64,000 bases of DNA from Rhynchosporium graminicola (GCA_900074885.1 FJUW01000007.1:4826-68825); one strand, 5' to 3'; shown: positions 32,078 through 43,772, counted from the stretch's first letter. Translations and numbers: made by a program. The notes: generated by a model not told the origin, from the letters alone.

Positions 32078-33350
32078 TCAAATCCCCAACAAAGCACCCT
32101 TCGTCCCCTGCGCCAATTGCACTCTCCTCAAGGTGTTCTCCGAACAAATAAACAATTCTCCATTCTTGCCAAAATTGAAGTCCTTCACGCCTCCTGGGAC
32201 TAGAAACCTGCCAAGCAAGACCCCTTCAGGATCCCAGACCCCAATTCCGTCTCCACAGCCCGCATACACGTTGCCACTAACATCACATTTGATTCCCGAT
32301 GGTCCCCCACCTACTGCATAGGCGAAGAGTCTCTGATTTGCCAGGAAAGGACCTTCTGTGATATCGAAGGCATATATTTCCGTGGCCCTGTCTCGTGTCA
32401 GTCCTGCTTGAAAATTCCAGGCAATGCTTACTTTGGCCGATCAAAACTCTCATCTCCCTGGGGGCAATCAGTGTCCATTACGTAGAGTACACTTTCATCC
32501 GGACTGAAGGCCAGACCACTAGGTTTGTTCAAGCAATTAACCATAATCCTTAACTCACTCTTTTCAAAATCGAATCTGAAGACATGACATGGCAAGTCAG
32601 GCCTCTGGTTGGGATGCATTTCGAAGCCAAAATCTGGATCCGTAAACCAGAAACAACCATCCTTCTTGGCAACGACCACATCATTCACAGAAGTTAAGGC
32701 CCGCCCCTGATGATTAGTCACTAGTCCTTGGGGAAAATTCCATCGAGGCATATAATAGATCCCACCAGTCCCAGGTCCTTCATTGGCTCGAGCGCAGATC
32801 AAAACCCCATCTTCGTAATTCACTAATCCAGTATACATCTGGGCCCATGGCGTTTTCCGCCAGCGTGTTGTACGGATATGATTATCCCCATTAACAGGAT
32901 CTGTTCGTTCCAACTCGATGGCGAACGTATAAACCTTAGGTGCTTGCAACGAGAAATCGGACGGTATAAGGGTAGATGTCATGAAGATCTCGTCGTGCTG
33001 GGGAAGGAAAACGCATGCAGTGTAAGAGAAGCGCTCCTTGGGGGTTGTGGTCTCCGAGAGGAGGACTGAATGGCTTGGCTGTGGACCGATCAGGTCCGCG
33101 AATGCATGAGAATATTGTAGGATAGTAATCTCGCCATTTGTAGGATCAATGGTACTGGGAGCGCTACGCAGATTAGGGAGGCCCTTCTCAAATGAGAGGA
33201 ACGAACCTGGATTTCCCCTTGGATTTATCTGATCGGTTGCGAAGCTAGAAAGATTAGGTAACGTGTGTGAGACGATGCTTTCAATTATACCTTGACTTTT
33301 GTAGGTATTTGAAGTATCCCTGTTCTACTTATCGGCATACTGTAAGACAT
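32078..33350 (-). CDS. SMP-30/gluconolactonase-family protein
   Basis: Three exons on the reverse strand: 33350-33341 (only 10 nt), 33290-32432 and 32387-32078. The 44-nt second intron has a textbook CTGAC branch site. All join in frame to 392 residues, a usual size for fungal members. Family marks of this six-bladed propeller are visible: SVNDVVVAKKDGCFWFTDP in the middle (the Asn/Asp metal-site region), KPSGLAFSPDESVLYVMDTD, and GGGPSGIKCDVSGNVYAGCG with GIGVWDPEGVLLG near the end. Family enzymes hydrolyse sugar or other lactones with a divalent metal; the substrate here is unknown. No signal peptide is seen, so it is probably cytosolic. The tiny first exon is inferred from frame and splice signals; the only other ATG in this frame lies 100 residues inside. 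Confidence 0.82.
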
Positions 33351-35278
33351 CTTCCCTGTTTACTAGAGGAGGCTGATTTGAGGAAAGCCTGCGAAAGCGA
33401 GGTGAGTTCGAACGTGAGAAGAGTCGTGCTTGCTTGCAAAATGAAAATAATGCTAAATGATTAATGTAAGATCGTTCGTGTCTTTAAAGGTCTTGCAATT
33501 CTTTGGGTATAGAAATCTCTTGTAAAGATAAAGAGGACAAGTCATTGACATGCAGGAAAGGCCACCAAGCTCTTCTCTTTCGGTCTCTCCTTCCTCCACC
33601 TTTCTTCTCCTGCCTACGACGAGCACCATTATCAAGGCAAGAATAATTGCTCAGCTATACTTTCTGGATATTATTGGTCGATATCGCGGATTTCAGGGAC
33701 TAAGGCCAGCTACATATATAACGTTTCTGCACTGTTGCGTACAATAGATAGGAATTTCAACCTACGCATAATATTGACGAAGCAAGGGTAGAAAATATAA
33801 AGAGCTGCGATACTTCTTGTATCCTTGCCTGTCACTGGGCCAAAGAACTGTTTCCTTGTAAAGTTGTCGAAATTAAACTTTTTTTTAGGACGGAGGTGGT
33901 CATTCAATACCTAGGTATTCACATACAGTATATGTATGCCAAGACCTTCACTAGCTCAAATTCAAGCATTCTCTCTGCATCGACCTGCTCGCTTCTTCAT
34001 CTTCCCCTTATCAACAAACCAGCCAACAAAACTCAAGATCAACGCCTGTAATGAGTATTTTTGTTGAAGATATATTAGGTGACCCTCAAGTTTCGAAAAC
34101 CTTCCTGTTCTCCACATTTATTATCGAATACACAATGGCGCAGCAAGTATGGAAGCCTTTCCCATTATGCCACCACGCCAGTAACATCCACCCTCACACA
34201 ATGCGAACGCGATTCTAAACCTGTCAAACGATTCCGAGAAGCATGTATATATATATATTGGTATGTATATGTAGATTCTGCTGTGCGAGCACTGCTCGAT
34301 GCCAACTTCACATCGTCGAACGAATGCCAAGCGATTCAACCCAAAGCCCGTGCTGGTTCCGAAGACTCATCTACCTATCTGCAGAGCTCAGAGCGTATCT
34401 CGCATACTTAACAGGCTCATTGGAGTCGGATAAGGGTCGTCGTCGTATACTACGGCGCACAGCTGGGTCTTTCGAATCCTGTTCCGGACAATCGTCTCGC
34501 AGGTCATGGATACGGAGGTCCTTAAGGAAGGCGGTCAAGAAGATAGACAGGAAGGAAATTCACCCGTTATATCAAGAGGAAATGTCGGACTCAAAGGGCT
34601 GCATGTTACGCTCTTGTAAACGTGGGCAATCCTCGATTTACGATTTGCTCTTCCATCCGTCAACGACCAAAAAGTCTTGAGCTGACAGGACCGTTGGATT
34701 ATGGATCGTGGCATGTCCTCTCGCCATGGAGAGATTGCATTTCGAGAGCGAAATACGGCCAGCTATCTTCCGTTGAGTGTGGTTTTTGTCCCCTGGATTG
34801 CTGGCTGAGTGCCTAGGAGGATTCAATGCCACGAAAGAAGTCTTTGGCCTAATTCTCCAGAAGATCAATCTCACACCTAGTCGCAACAAAAAACGAATCT
34901 CGAGTCCTTTCACAAGTTGAGGGACATTCGCAGGAACCGCGGCTTACGGAATGGCTAAAGAGATGTCTCATGCTCCCGATCTTCACCCACTTTACGGGTC
35001 AAAGTTAAGAAATTCTCAACCTCAAAATAGCAATCGCATGAGCCAATATCACATTGTACGACGCCTTCTCATCTCATCTCCTAAGCATGTTTCCCCTATA
35101 TCTTTCTTACAAAGTAAGTGCTATTTCAACTTGTCAGCCTTCTCTCAGCCTGGTTCTTATCGCCTATCAATTCTACCCCCACCTGAGGACCTGCTTGGTA
35201 CCAAGCTTCCAACTTGAATGCATCCGCAACTTCAAAAGTCAACACGATTGATTCCATATATATACGTTCAATCCAGAT
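33351..35278. other. intergenic region with weak coding-like fragments
   Basis: No gene model is supported. Between about 34240 and 34950 several frames look locally coding-like (for example FLSPGLLAECLGGFNATKEV at about 34784-34840) but are broken by stops and need repeated frame changes. An old gene relic is possible. A TATATATA run lies at about 34246-34257, and TATATATACG just upstream of 35279 may be the TATA region of the next gene. Confidence 0.35.
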
Positions 35279-37627
35279 ATGGCGACACAGGCACAGCTCG
35301 ACGAAAAAGCCCGAAAAGATCGCGCTGGAGCAACTGTTCCAACACTCGAAAGTCTAGCTACACCAGCCCAAGTCGCCGAGAAACTCCGACAAGACAGAGC
35401 TGGAGCTTCGTCAGCTTCAGAATTTGCTACTTCCGCTCAGTTAGCAGAGAAAGCACGACAAGATGATCCATACTCTTCGTTCGCGACTCTTGCACAATTA
35501 GCAGAGAAACCCCGCGGACGAGCTCCTCCTCTCCCTCCACGAATCCCGTCAGCTCAAATTGTTCCTCCTCCACCATATACCTCCGACGATGCTGGGAGAA
35601 GCCAGTTGATATCCGAACAATGGAGATCAGAAGATCCGAGATCGTCCTCCACACATTCGTTAGTGCCATCAGAATCAGGAAGGGATGGCAGACGGACATT
35701 GCTCCTGATATTTATCCATGGATTCATGGGCAATGAAACGAGCTTTCAGAGCTTTCCTGCGCACGTCCATAACCTTCTCTCTATTACGCTATCGGAGACT
35801 CATGTTGTGCATACGAAGATATACCCAAGATACAAGTCGAGAAACGTTATTGATTTCGCGAGAGATGATTTCAGTACTTGGTAAGTCTCCGGAGTGTAAG
35901 AAGATGAGTGCTAACCCGTCAGGCTCGAACCCCACGAGAACACGCATACGGACGTAATGTTGCTAGGACATAGTATGGGAGGATTGCTATCTGCGGAGGT
36001 CGCTCTTCAAAAGCCATCATCTCTGGCAACCGGGAAGCCATTCCGACATAGACTTCTAGGCACAATCAACTTCGATACGCCATTTCTTGGAATGCATCCA
36101 GGTGTGGTTATGAGTGGAGTTGGAAGTTTATTTCGTCCTACGCCAGAACCTCTGAAACCTCAATCCTCAATTGGAAGCGGAACAAATACTCCTGCACTTG
36201 ATGGGACTTCACAATACGCTCCTTCGACTGTCACTAATGACTCTTCGTTGAGTCTCGTCCAAAGTATCACCTCACCATTAGCAAGTCCTCCGCCGAAAGA
36301 TCGATTCTTCAACGCGCCATTCCCAAACGATGTCCGAATTGCCGAACGAAGTGGTTGGGCAAACATTCTGCACTTCGTGAATAAGCATTCGGACGGACTT
36401 ACGGCTGCGACGAAGCAGTATTTCGTGTCGCATTTGGAATTTGGTGGATGTATGGCAGATTATCCGGGTTTGAAGAATCGATATGAGAGGATCCGGGCTT
36501 TGGAGGATGTTGATGATACTCCGAAGTCTGGGCCGGAATATCAAGCACCGAGTCGACGCGTGAGGTTTGTAAATTATTATACAGCGAGTACGGGAAGGCC
36601 AAAGCAGCCGAAATTCACGCCTGATGAAGTAGCTGACAAGGACGGAGAATTGAAAGCGGTTGGAGGGGACATGGATGAGATGAGCTTGGAGGACGAAACA
36701 CAAGCTCTTTCCACACATAGTACGACAATTGAGCAAAGAGATGGTACCACGTATTTTGAGGATACATCGCCAATCGAGATTCAGATGCAGGATCTTGGTG
36801 AGAACTCTGCGGTACAAGACGATGTACAGGAATTGAAGCCGATGCAACATGTCGATTCGATGCCGACTAAGGATGATGAAGACATTCTATCGGATATTGA
36901 CGAGGAAGAGCCACATATTCAAGCGTCGACTGCAGAGCCGACAGAGCCAGATATACAACGGTCCCCCGCCGAACTACCTCTACCACCCATCCTATCTTTA
37001 CCCACCGAGCCCTCGCCCGTCGATCTAGACGCGTACACAGACAAAGACTCCCGCAAGATCGCCGAGAGGGAACAGAAACGTATTATAAAAGCTTATCAGC
37101 AAGCCTTGAAAGATCGGGAGAGCGCTATTCGAGACCGCAAGAAGTTAGTTGAGAAGAGGGAGAAGAAGGTACGGCAGGAGCATGAAAAGGAAGAGAAAGC
37201 TAAGGAGAAGAAACGGCTCAAGGAGGAGAACGAAGAGGAGAAAAGAAAAGAGAAGTTGAGGGTCGAAGAAGAGAAACAGAGGGAAAAGCAGCGGCTAGAG
37301 GAGGAGAAAGAGGAGAAAAAGAAAGCTACGATGAGTCCTAAGCCGAGGACGAGGCAGGCTTCTAGTCCTGGTGCTTCTAGCAAAGAAGAAGGAAAGTCGA
37401 AGAGGGATAAGAAGTTCTGCATGTTGCCTCCTGAATATGGCGGGAAGCGAGACAAGTGTTGGATCAGGGTGTATATGGAGGGCGTTGATGAAGTTGGCGC
37501 ACATTGTGGCCTTTTTTTTCCTGGTCCGCAGTATGAAAGCCTGGTAGGGGATGTTGGGGAGAGGATTGGGAAGTGGGTTGAAGAAGATGCGACGAAGAGG
37601 GCTGTTCGTGAGGCCGCGACGAGCTGA
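35279..37627 (+). CDS. DUF676-type alpha/beta hydrolase (putative lipase) with N-terminal repeats
   Basis: Two exons (35279-35880, 35923-37627) around a 42-nt intron with a GCTAAC branch site give 768 residues. Residues 2-83 hold four imperfect repeats of the form AT-x-AQL-x-EK-x-R-x-D (at 2, 27, 50 and 69). A Pro-rich linker precedes the hydrolase core: LLLIFIHGFMG (141-151) for the oxyanion region, then LLGHSMGG with nucleophile Ser218, and TINFDTPFLG. The acid and His were not assigned. Residues 370-480 are a highly charged Lys/Glu coiled coil. The C-terminus (FCMLPPEYGGKRDKCWIRVY..) looks like a separate small conserved domain. Yeast relatives (Rog1/YOR059c group) act on glycerolipids, but substrate and location are unknown here. 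Confidence 0.85.
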
Positions 37628-38256
37628 GAGTTTCGAAGGGCCCTAGGAGCTGGGAGAATAGTTCATACCGATTTGATTGATGAGAGGGAGCACTATTTTG
37701 AGGCATTGCTGGGTTCCTTTGACACATGAAATTTTAGCGATGCATTCATGTCGATAAGTTGAACTTTTGAAGCAGCGAGGCATAAGTGTTATATCCAAAG
37801 AATTCATAGCAATAGTATTCAATCCATGGGTTAAAGTTCAAAGGAGTTTCCTTAAGACACGGTAGGATCATTCCCCGTGTCCAAAGAATCCTAGCCATAG
37901 AACCAATGAGTGTTGATATTTGACTCGTCAACCAATCACGGCTCTCTTGTTCCAGCTGAGCAAACGAGCCGAGGTCCGGGACTTTGCCTATCCTTGTTTA
38001 ATGATCGTCTCCCCTCCACAACTCCACATGCCGATTCCACTCCCCGTCTTCTCATCTCTCCATTAAACAATTGTGCATTCAATTCCTCTTCCGACTGGCA
38101 AGAATCTCCATACAGCTCCGTCAAAAACATACCCAAAATTCCTTATCTGTCAATCAACCGGCGCAAGATCATCCTATCATATCCAGCTTGCTCATCTATC
38201 AACGAGACGACGGACGAGCAGTTCCCGACAGAATAAAAGCAGAGCACGAAGTGGAG
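37628..38256. other. intergenic region between hydrolase and cytochrome b5 genes
   Basis: It holds the 3' end of the hydrolase gene and the promoter/5' UTR of the b5 gene. No other feature is recognised. Confidence 0.4.
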
Positions 38257-38629
38257 ATGTCGAAATCATTTTCCGTAGCCGATGTTGCGGCTCACAAGTC
38301 GGCGGAGGAGGGGGGGATGTATATTATCATCGATGAGGGCGTTTACGATGTCACTGGTACGTTTGCATTCGCCCATCCTGTGCCCATCTTTTTCCTCTCC
38401 TCCCCTCTATCCCTCCCGTTTCTCTCTCCCGAGTTCTCCAAATACCATGCTTATAAACCATCTCTCAATAGGATTCGTAGACGAACATCCCGGCGGCTCC
38501 AAGATCCTCAAGCGCGTCGCTGGCAAGGACGCGACGAAACAGTTCTGGAAATACCATAATGAGAGCGTGTTGAAGAAGTATGCGCCGAAACTGCAGGTGG
38601 GGACTGTGGGTGAGAAGGCGAAGTTGTAG
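38257..38629 (+). CDS. soluble cytochrome b5-like heme protein
   Basis: Two exons (38257-38356, 38472-38629) with a 115-nt intron give 85 residues. The heme-binding core is present: VDEHPGGSKIL with axial His39 and the second ligand in FWKYHNES (His62), plus the N-terminal SVADVAAHKS and YDVTG elements. At 85 residues it is just the b5 fold, with no C-terminal membrane anchor, so it should be cytosolic or bound to partners. Such small b5 proteins donate electrons to reductases or desaturase-like enzymes; the partner is unknown. The intron falls at the usual place between the YDVT and the HPGG segment. Confidence 0.93.
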
Positions 38630-39238
38630 ATGGATGGGCTGGGATAGATGGGGAGCTAGAATGGGGCAGGATATAGATAGAGGGAAGAGAGGGGGAAGGA
38701 GGAGGGAGGGGGAGAGGACAGGGAGATATAGATGGAAGGGATTTCATGACTAGATGGGTCTGTGGCAGCAAAACACTCATATGACGGCGATGGATTGGGT
38801 AGATGAGTTAGATGAGGGGCGGGATTGTATTTACTTCGAGAAAGGAGAGCTTTGATCGGCGAAGGGTTGATATTTGATAAAGTGTCCGAGGCGAGCGGGC
38901 CGATGATGTGATATGATATGGTATAAACATGAGGACATCAGGGCAGGCGACCAAGATATCGATATGAACTGCGATTCCTGAATACGTTCTGAATTTGACG
39001 AGCCGATGTGTTGGGCATGCATTCGTAGGGAAACGCTTCTCTCATTTAACGAAGTAGAAAAGAGGTTCTTGAGGCAAAACGAAAGTAATGAATTCCATGC
39101 ATTCTGTTCATTGAAAGAGTCTCTCCTAACCTATAGATATGGGTTGCCAGGTACTCCGCTCGTGCAATCTACGAAACCATCATAATGTCTTCCCAGCGCC
39201 CAGCAATCCTCCCAGACTAAAAATCTCCCATTACCGTC
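38630..39238. other. intergenic region with purine-rich tract
   Basis: About 38670-38735 is almost pure G/A on the plus strand (GGAGGGAGGGGGAGAGG type). It lies in the 3' region shared by two convergent genes. No other feature is seen. Confidence 0.5.
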
Positions 39239-40108
39239 CTAGAAAAGCAAGCTTCCAAGCACCGCACCACCCGCCAACCCTCCTATGAGCGGCATACCAA
39301 AGCCTCCTCCATACCCCCCACCATAAGGCCTACTATACGGATAAGCCGGTCTCATATACCTCTGTCCGCCTGTCGCACCAAACGGACCAAAGGGACCCTG
39401 ATTATAAGGATTATAACCATATCCACCCCTCTGATACCCACCATAGCCCATAGGCATCTGAGGCGGCTCGATATACACATCCTTGCCATTCCTATCCTTG
39501 CCTAGAAGTTGCGGTTGTCCGGTCTCCATCGCCTTCGACATCTGGCGGCGGATGTGCAGGTGGCGCTGGTATGCTTGACGTTCTTCTTCTTCGCGGCGAC
39601 GGCGTTGCACTTCTCGCTCCTCGTGGGTGGAGGAGGTGAGTTTGTCTTTCATGCGACGACCGAGTTTGTGAGCGCCGCTGAGTTTCTCGACGTTGTTGGT
39701 GTTTCGGGGAGGGAGAGCTGGGTGGGCAGATGAGGGATGGGTATCATCATCATCACTACTCTCAGCATTCAAATCCGCAGGCGTGGGAACCCTATGAAGC
39801 GATTGAAGCCGCGCTCGTTCGTCTGAAGACAGAGAATTGATGTATTGCTCGTCGTCGAAGGGATGGTGCCAGATCGAGCGCGGAGGATTGGCGCGCGTGT
39901 CGACGAAGAATTGATGGTGTGATTGTTCGTCGTATTGTCGTGTCCAGCCGGATGGGAGATCGCGGAATTCGTCTTCCATTGAACGACGGTCGTGTGGTGG
40001 GATGCCATTTCTTGCGTTTGGTACTTCGAGGTTTTGGGCTGCTGCTGGGCGGGGATTGGAGCTGCTGCTCGCCTCGTAGGGTGGAGGAGGTTCGGATGGA
40101 GTCGACAT
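39239..40108 (-). CDS. WW-domain protein with PPxY motif and Gly/Tyr-rich tail
   Basis: A single-exon reverse-strand frame of 289 residues. The WW domain covers residues 51-83: LPSGW with first Trp55, the central QFFVDT, and second Trp80 with Pro83. The N-terminus has PPPPY (7-11), a typical class-I WW ligand, so self-association or competition is possible. The middle is acidic (SSDDDDTH), then a basic helix (REVQRRRREEEERQAYQRH), and the C-terminal 75 residues are Gly/Tyr/Pro-rich, ending in a short Gly-rich hydrophobic segment (PLIGGLAGGAVLGSLLF) that could touch membranes. WW domains bind Pro-rich partners; the partner and pathway are unknown. Confidence 0.9.
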   Translation of the reverse strand: MSTPSEPPPPYEASSSSNPRPAAAQNLEVPNARNGIPPHDRRSMEDEFRDLPSGWTRQYDEQSHHQFFVDTRANPPRSIWHHPFDDEQYINSLSSDERARLQSLHRVPTPADLNAESSDDDDTHPSSAHPALPPRNTNNVEKLSGAHKLGRRMKDKLTSSTHEEREVQRRRREEEERQAYQRHLHIRRQMSKAMETGQPQLLGKDRNGKDVYIEPPQMPMGYGGYQRGGYGYNPYNQGPFGPFGATGGQRYMRPAYPYSRPYGGGYGGGFGMPLIGGLAGGAVLGSLLF

Positions 40109-41147
40109 TGTAGCGAGGCTTTGTTTATATTGAAGTTCGGAAGGTTGAGGTGTTTCAGTAACGTTATATTGTGAAGTTGTATTATTTGAATGGAGGGGTT
40201 GAAAATTAGGAGAGTTGCCATGGAGTTACCGTCGTGACGTCAGTCAGGTGGCGCATGTCAAACGTCTCCAACCATTCAAATCTCTTCCCGAGTTTTGCCT
40301 CCAGAAGGTTTTGGTTCCTGCAGTAGCCTGAACCTTGATAGCCATGAGGACCGTTGCATGTAGAGATTTCTCTCCTGGATTGAAGGCTTAGAGATCTTTA
40401 ACATTTGGCTGATTGGAAGGGAGGACTTGATGCGGATTTGAGACTGGAGGTTGGGAATGTGCTAAGACGGTAAAGAGTGACAGGAGGACAATAGAGAAAT
40501 GCATCTATATCTTAATGTCTAGCTGTGATCAACGTAGGAAACTCGAGAAATTGAGGGGGCCTCGCGAATGTGTTTGTAAATGTTAACAACCCAGGGAAAG
40601 TAAATCAAGCTCATCGAGCACCGTTCATTCTCATCCCCGAGCTCTTGTCAGCCACTTCATGTGAAGGACAGAGTTTCGGGTGTAGCCACTGATCACCAAC
40701 ACTAGACACTGTACATGGTTGAATTATCTTTTGTGGACTTGATGACGAGCATAGATCGGGTAAAGATTGGAAGGGTTCGTTTTCTGTAGGGATCGTGAAA
40801 CTTGACCAATAAAGAGTAATTGAGAACCGATACATGAGACAAGAGACAAGAGATTCTCAGGAAGCGAGATGTTGGAATATCAGAGGGAGAAGAATGGGTG
40901 AAGATGCAAATTGTGCTGCTCGTGAAATCATATCGTATGCAGTCGTAAATCATTAAACAAACCACTACCTCTAGCTCGCTAAGAAGGAAAAGTCTCTGCA
41001 GAGTTACGATCTATCCCTCCAGATATATGAAAATACATGATGTGAAGGCTGCTCTAGCACTTTCCTCATTCCCAAATGCTCTCGAACGCCTTGTCTGGAT
41101 GATCCAGCCCAGATCTCTCGTAAAAATGCCTCCCAATGCTATGTTCG
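40109..41147. other. intergenic region between WW-domain and SIS genes
   Basis: No supported gene is present. The part next to 40108 would carry the WW gene promoter and the other side the 3' end of the SIS gene. Confidence 0.4.
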
Positions 41148-42359
41148 CTATGCCATTAAAGTCCCAACCTCAATCACTCCCGCTACCTCTCCTTCGACCA
41201 TCATAGCTAACACAGCATCATCGCTAAGTTTCCTCTCTCCGCTCGACCGCCTACTCCTCACCCACTCTTGAGCTGAGGAAATCGATGTGTCACCTTCGAT
41301 TTGAATCCATTCTTTACTTGGGACCATCAGCCCGGAAATACATGTTGCTAGCTCGTCCAAATCATCCGACTGTAACCCCGAGATTCGTCGTGGAGGTAAG
41401 ACCATGTCATCTCCAAGCCTCACCCATCCTGAAGGCGATTTATACGCTACCATGAGAACGTGCGCGCCTGTGGTTTTGCGGTAATCTATCTCTGGAATCG
41501 TCTCGAATAGGATGGTAAGATCGGAAATCTTCTTGGGTTCTTGCACGGCCTGTCCGATTGCTCCTCCGGGATGGTTGTGAGAAAATACTGCTTGGACATT
41601 GAGATGTATCTCATTGGATATCACCACGGCGAGTGCATCTCCTAGAGCCAAAGCCACCGTAGTTGAAGTCGTAGGAGCATTGAATCCAAAAGAATCGGTT
41701 TCTGACTTATGAATCGGCGCAGGTAGGAGTATACCATCCGGTCTCCTCTTGATAATCTCACAAGTCGACGGATGAGTGTGAGAAGTCATGATGATTAATG
41801 GAAGCTTCTCATCAAAATGCGGAAGAAGCTCAAGTAACTCCGGCGTCTTTCCCGAGAACGTAATAAGAAGAATCGTATCATGTCTTCCAATCACTCCCAG
41901 GTCTCCATGAAGTGCTTCCGTGGGATGTAAGTAGGTAGACCGTATTTTTAAGCTATTCATCGTAGCGACGAGTTTCTTGGCTATGTGGCCACTTTTACCG
42001 ATTCCACAGATGACGAGCTGGCCTTTCTCGCCGCGAAAGCGGGTTATGGCTTCCACGGCCAAATCGAATCCCGAGCGAGCTACGGGTTCGGTTTCGTAAA
42101 GACGAGTTAGACATGAGAGAGCGGTGGCTTCGGTTCCGAGGACGTGGACTGCGTTTGAGAGACGGCCGTTGAATGGAACGGAGCAGGAATCTGAGAGCTC
42201 GGGTGGTGTCATAGACATCAAGTCGTCTAACGGGGGTGATAGTGAGCGCTCACATGGCGATGACGGTGAGTGAGGAGATGGTGGAAGTACGGGTTGGTTG
42301 TGAGACTTGTGCATGAGGTACACCTCACTATTTTGAACGGGTTGGTGATCGAGATTCAT
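41148..42359 (-). CDS. KpsF/GutQ-like SIS-domain sugar-phosphate isomerase
   Basis: A single-exon reverse-strand frame of 403 residues. After a Pro/Ser-rich N-terminus (1-65) comes a SIS domain at about 80-275: VICGIGKSGHIAKKLVATMNSL (phosphosugar-binding loop), YLHPTEALHGDLG, LITFSGKTPELLELLP, and a GDALAVV helix. This is the pattern of bacterial arabinose-5-phosphate isomerases, including the HPGG-x-IG-x segment after the domain. The C-terminal 120 residues resemble a decayed CBS pair (GLMVPS.., ..GVIEVGTL). In bacteria these enzymes convert ribulose-5-P to arabinose-5-P for Kdo synthesis or act in glucitol use; fungi do not make Kdo, so the substrate is unknown. No introns. Confidence 0.88.
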   Translation of the reverse strand: MNLDHQPVQNSEVYLMHKSHNQPVLPPSPHSPSSPCERSLSPPLDDLMSMTPPELSDSCSVPFNGRLSNAVHVLGTEATALSCLTRLYETEPVARSGFDLAVEAITRFRGEKGQLVICGIGKSGHIAKKLVATMNSLKIRSTYLHPTEALHGDLGVIGRHDTILLITFSGKTPELLELLPHFDEKLPLIIMTSHTHPSTCEIIKRRPDGILLPAPIHKSETDSFGFNAPTTSTTVALALGDALAVVISNEIHLNVQAVFSHNHPGGAIGQAVQEPKKISDLTILFETIPEIDYRKTTGAHVLMVAYKSPSGWVRLGDDMVLPPRRISGLQSDDLDELATCISGLMVPSKEWIQIEGDTSISSAQEWVRSRRSSGERKLSDDAVLAMMVEGEVAGVIEVGTLMA

Positions 42360-43490
42360 AATGGTGTGTGTACGTGAATATATGTGATGGTGATTTTGAT
42401 GTGGTTGTTGGCTGACGATTCGATCTGATTTTCAAGCTATTCAGGTCAGCCAAGTTTCCAAAGAGGAATCGGGGTCCCCATCAACTTACGATAGACTGTC
42501 TTTTGCTTTGACTGAATTTCCCTTAATTGACGTTAACCCTACGAAGCGAAATACGATCCGTAATATTCCGGAGTCCTTCAGATTCTTGAGAAGCTATAAC
42601 AACTTCAAATGGAACGGAAGATGAACTTTTTCTTGCGAATCATTCGACACTGGTTGCTACACGCCATGAGGACAAGGCCAGTCTTGTAGTCAAGATGTGG
42701 ATAGTGCACAGAAACAATTGTTATATCACGGGGGAACTATCTCTTTTTCATACATACGGACTACGGGGAGGATAAGAGTCCAGCGGGTCTAGTGGTTCGG
42801 GGAACCAACGCGATAGTTGGTCGATGCGGTGGTTAGAGGACTAGTAGGCGAGGAAGGGCGCCTTGATACGTAGTAGGCGAGTGCCGTACCAGGGAGTAGA
42901 ACCTTGTAGATCTGGTATGCTCATCACTGCAGCACGCAATTTATATGGTTATCACCGATATGCATCGCGAAGCCCATGGGGAGAGAACCTGCGTCTATTG
43001 GTTACAGGACGCGGCTATGACTCTTTGCGGGTAGTCGTAGAGTCATGATGATTAGAATGCCAGGGCTTCCGCTTTCTTTGACTGTTGACGTCCAAGGCTT
43101 GGGCCGGACCTGGGCTGCAAGAGGTAGAGCTTCATGCAGCTTGAACGGCGTAGGAATGCACCATTACTAGTTGATTGCGCGTTGCAGGGATTTCCAAGAC
43201 AAGGAGTGCCGTGGATAGGCTTATCAAGTTTGTCAGTCAAAGCTACCTACCCATTGAATGTGACAGCGAATGCGAAATAACTGGAATTAGAAAACTAGTC
43301 CTGAGGAGAACTTTCCTCGAGAAGTGTTTGACGGTATAACTTACGATTGAACAATGGTCGGTATTATTGGAGGATATCCGTCTCATGATAAATACAGATC
43401 CTCCAGGAGAGTTGAGAGGTTTCGGGATATAAATGTCCGAAAATAGATGGCAGGTTCCTCTATACTTCGGAATCGATCGAAAGGTCATGA

Positions 43491-43555
43491 GGCCACAAGG
43501 CATACACACATATCGCACCAAGACACGCGCATGCCGCTTTCGCTCGCTAAGCAAA
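43491..43555. repeat. diverged repeat pair 1, copy A
   Basis: It begins GGCCACAAGGCATACACACA and includes GCATGCCGCTTTCGCT. It is clearly similar in order to 43973-44036, with gaps. There is no coding frame. The copies share flanking similarity (…AATCG… and …TAGAGAAAT…). Confidence 0.5.
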
Positions 43556-43772
43556 TGACCTAGAGAAATACATTTGAAGGTTCCAAAAGTTGTTAATTAC
43601 ACTTCGAAACTACGTACGAAAAAGAATATAAAAAGTGTATTCAGATGGGACTAGCCTAGAAACGAGTTATAGTCTATATAATTCAATATATAAATAGTAT
43701 TCATCCTCCTAGCTTTACAGACGGTTCTAGGAGGCGGAAAACCGCTTAATGTGGGTAAGTAAAGTGGCTTGT

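Noticed and set aside
32388..32431. Frameshift in the lactonase gene
   Set aside because: Explained by a 44-nt intron with GTAAGC donor, CTGAC branch site and CAG acceptor.
37096..37455. 119-codon antisense frame in the hydrolase gene
   Set aside because: Ser/Phe-rich mirror of the Lys/Glu coiled coil.
42780..42860. tRNA-like GGGTCTAGTGG segment
   Set aside because: No B box at the right distance and no cloverleaf; only a small CCAAC/GTTGG inverted repeat.
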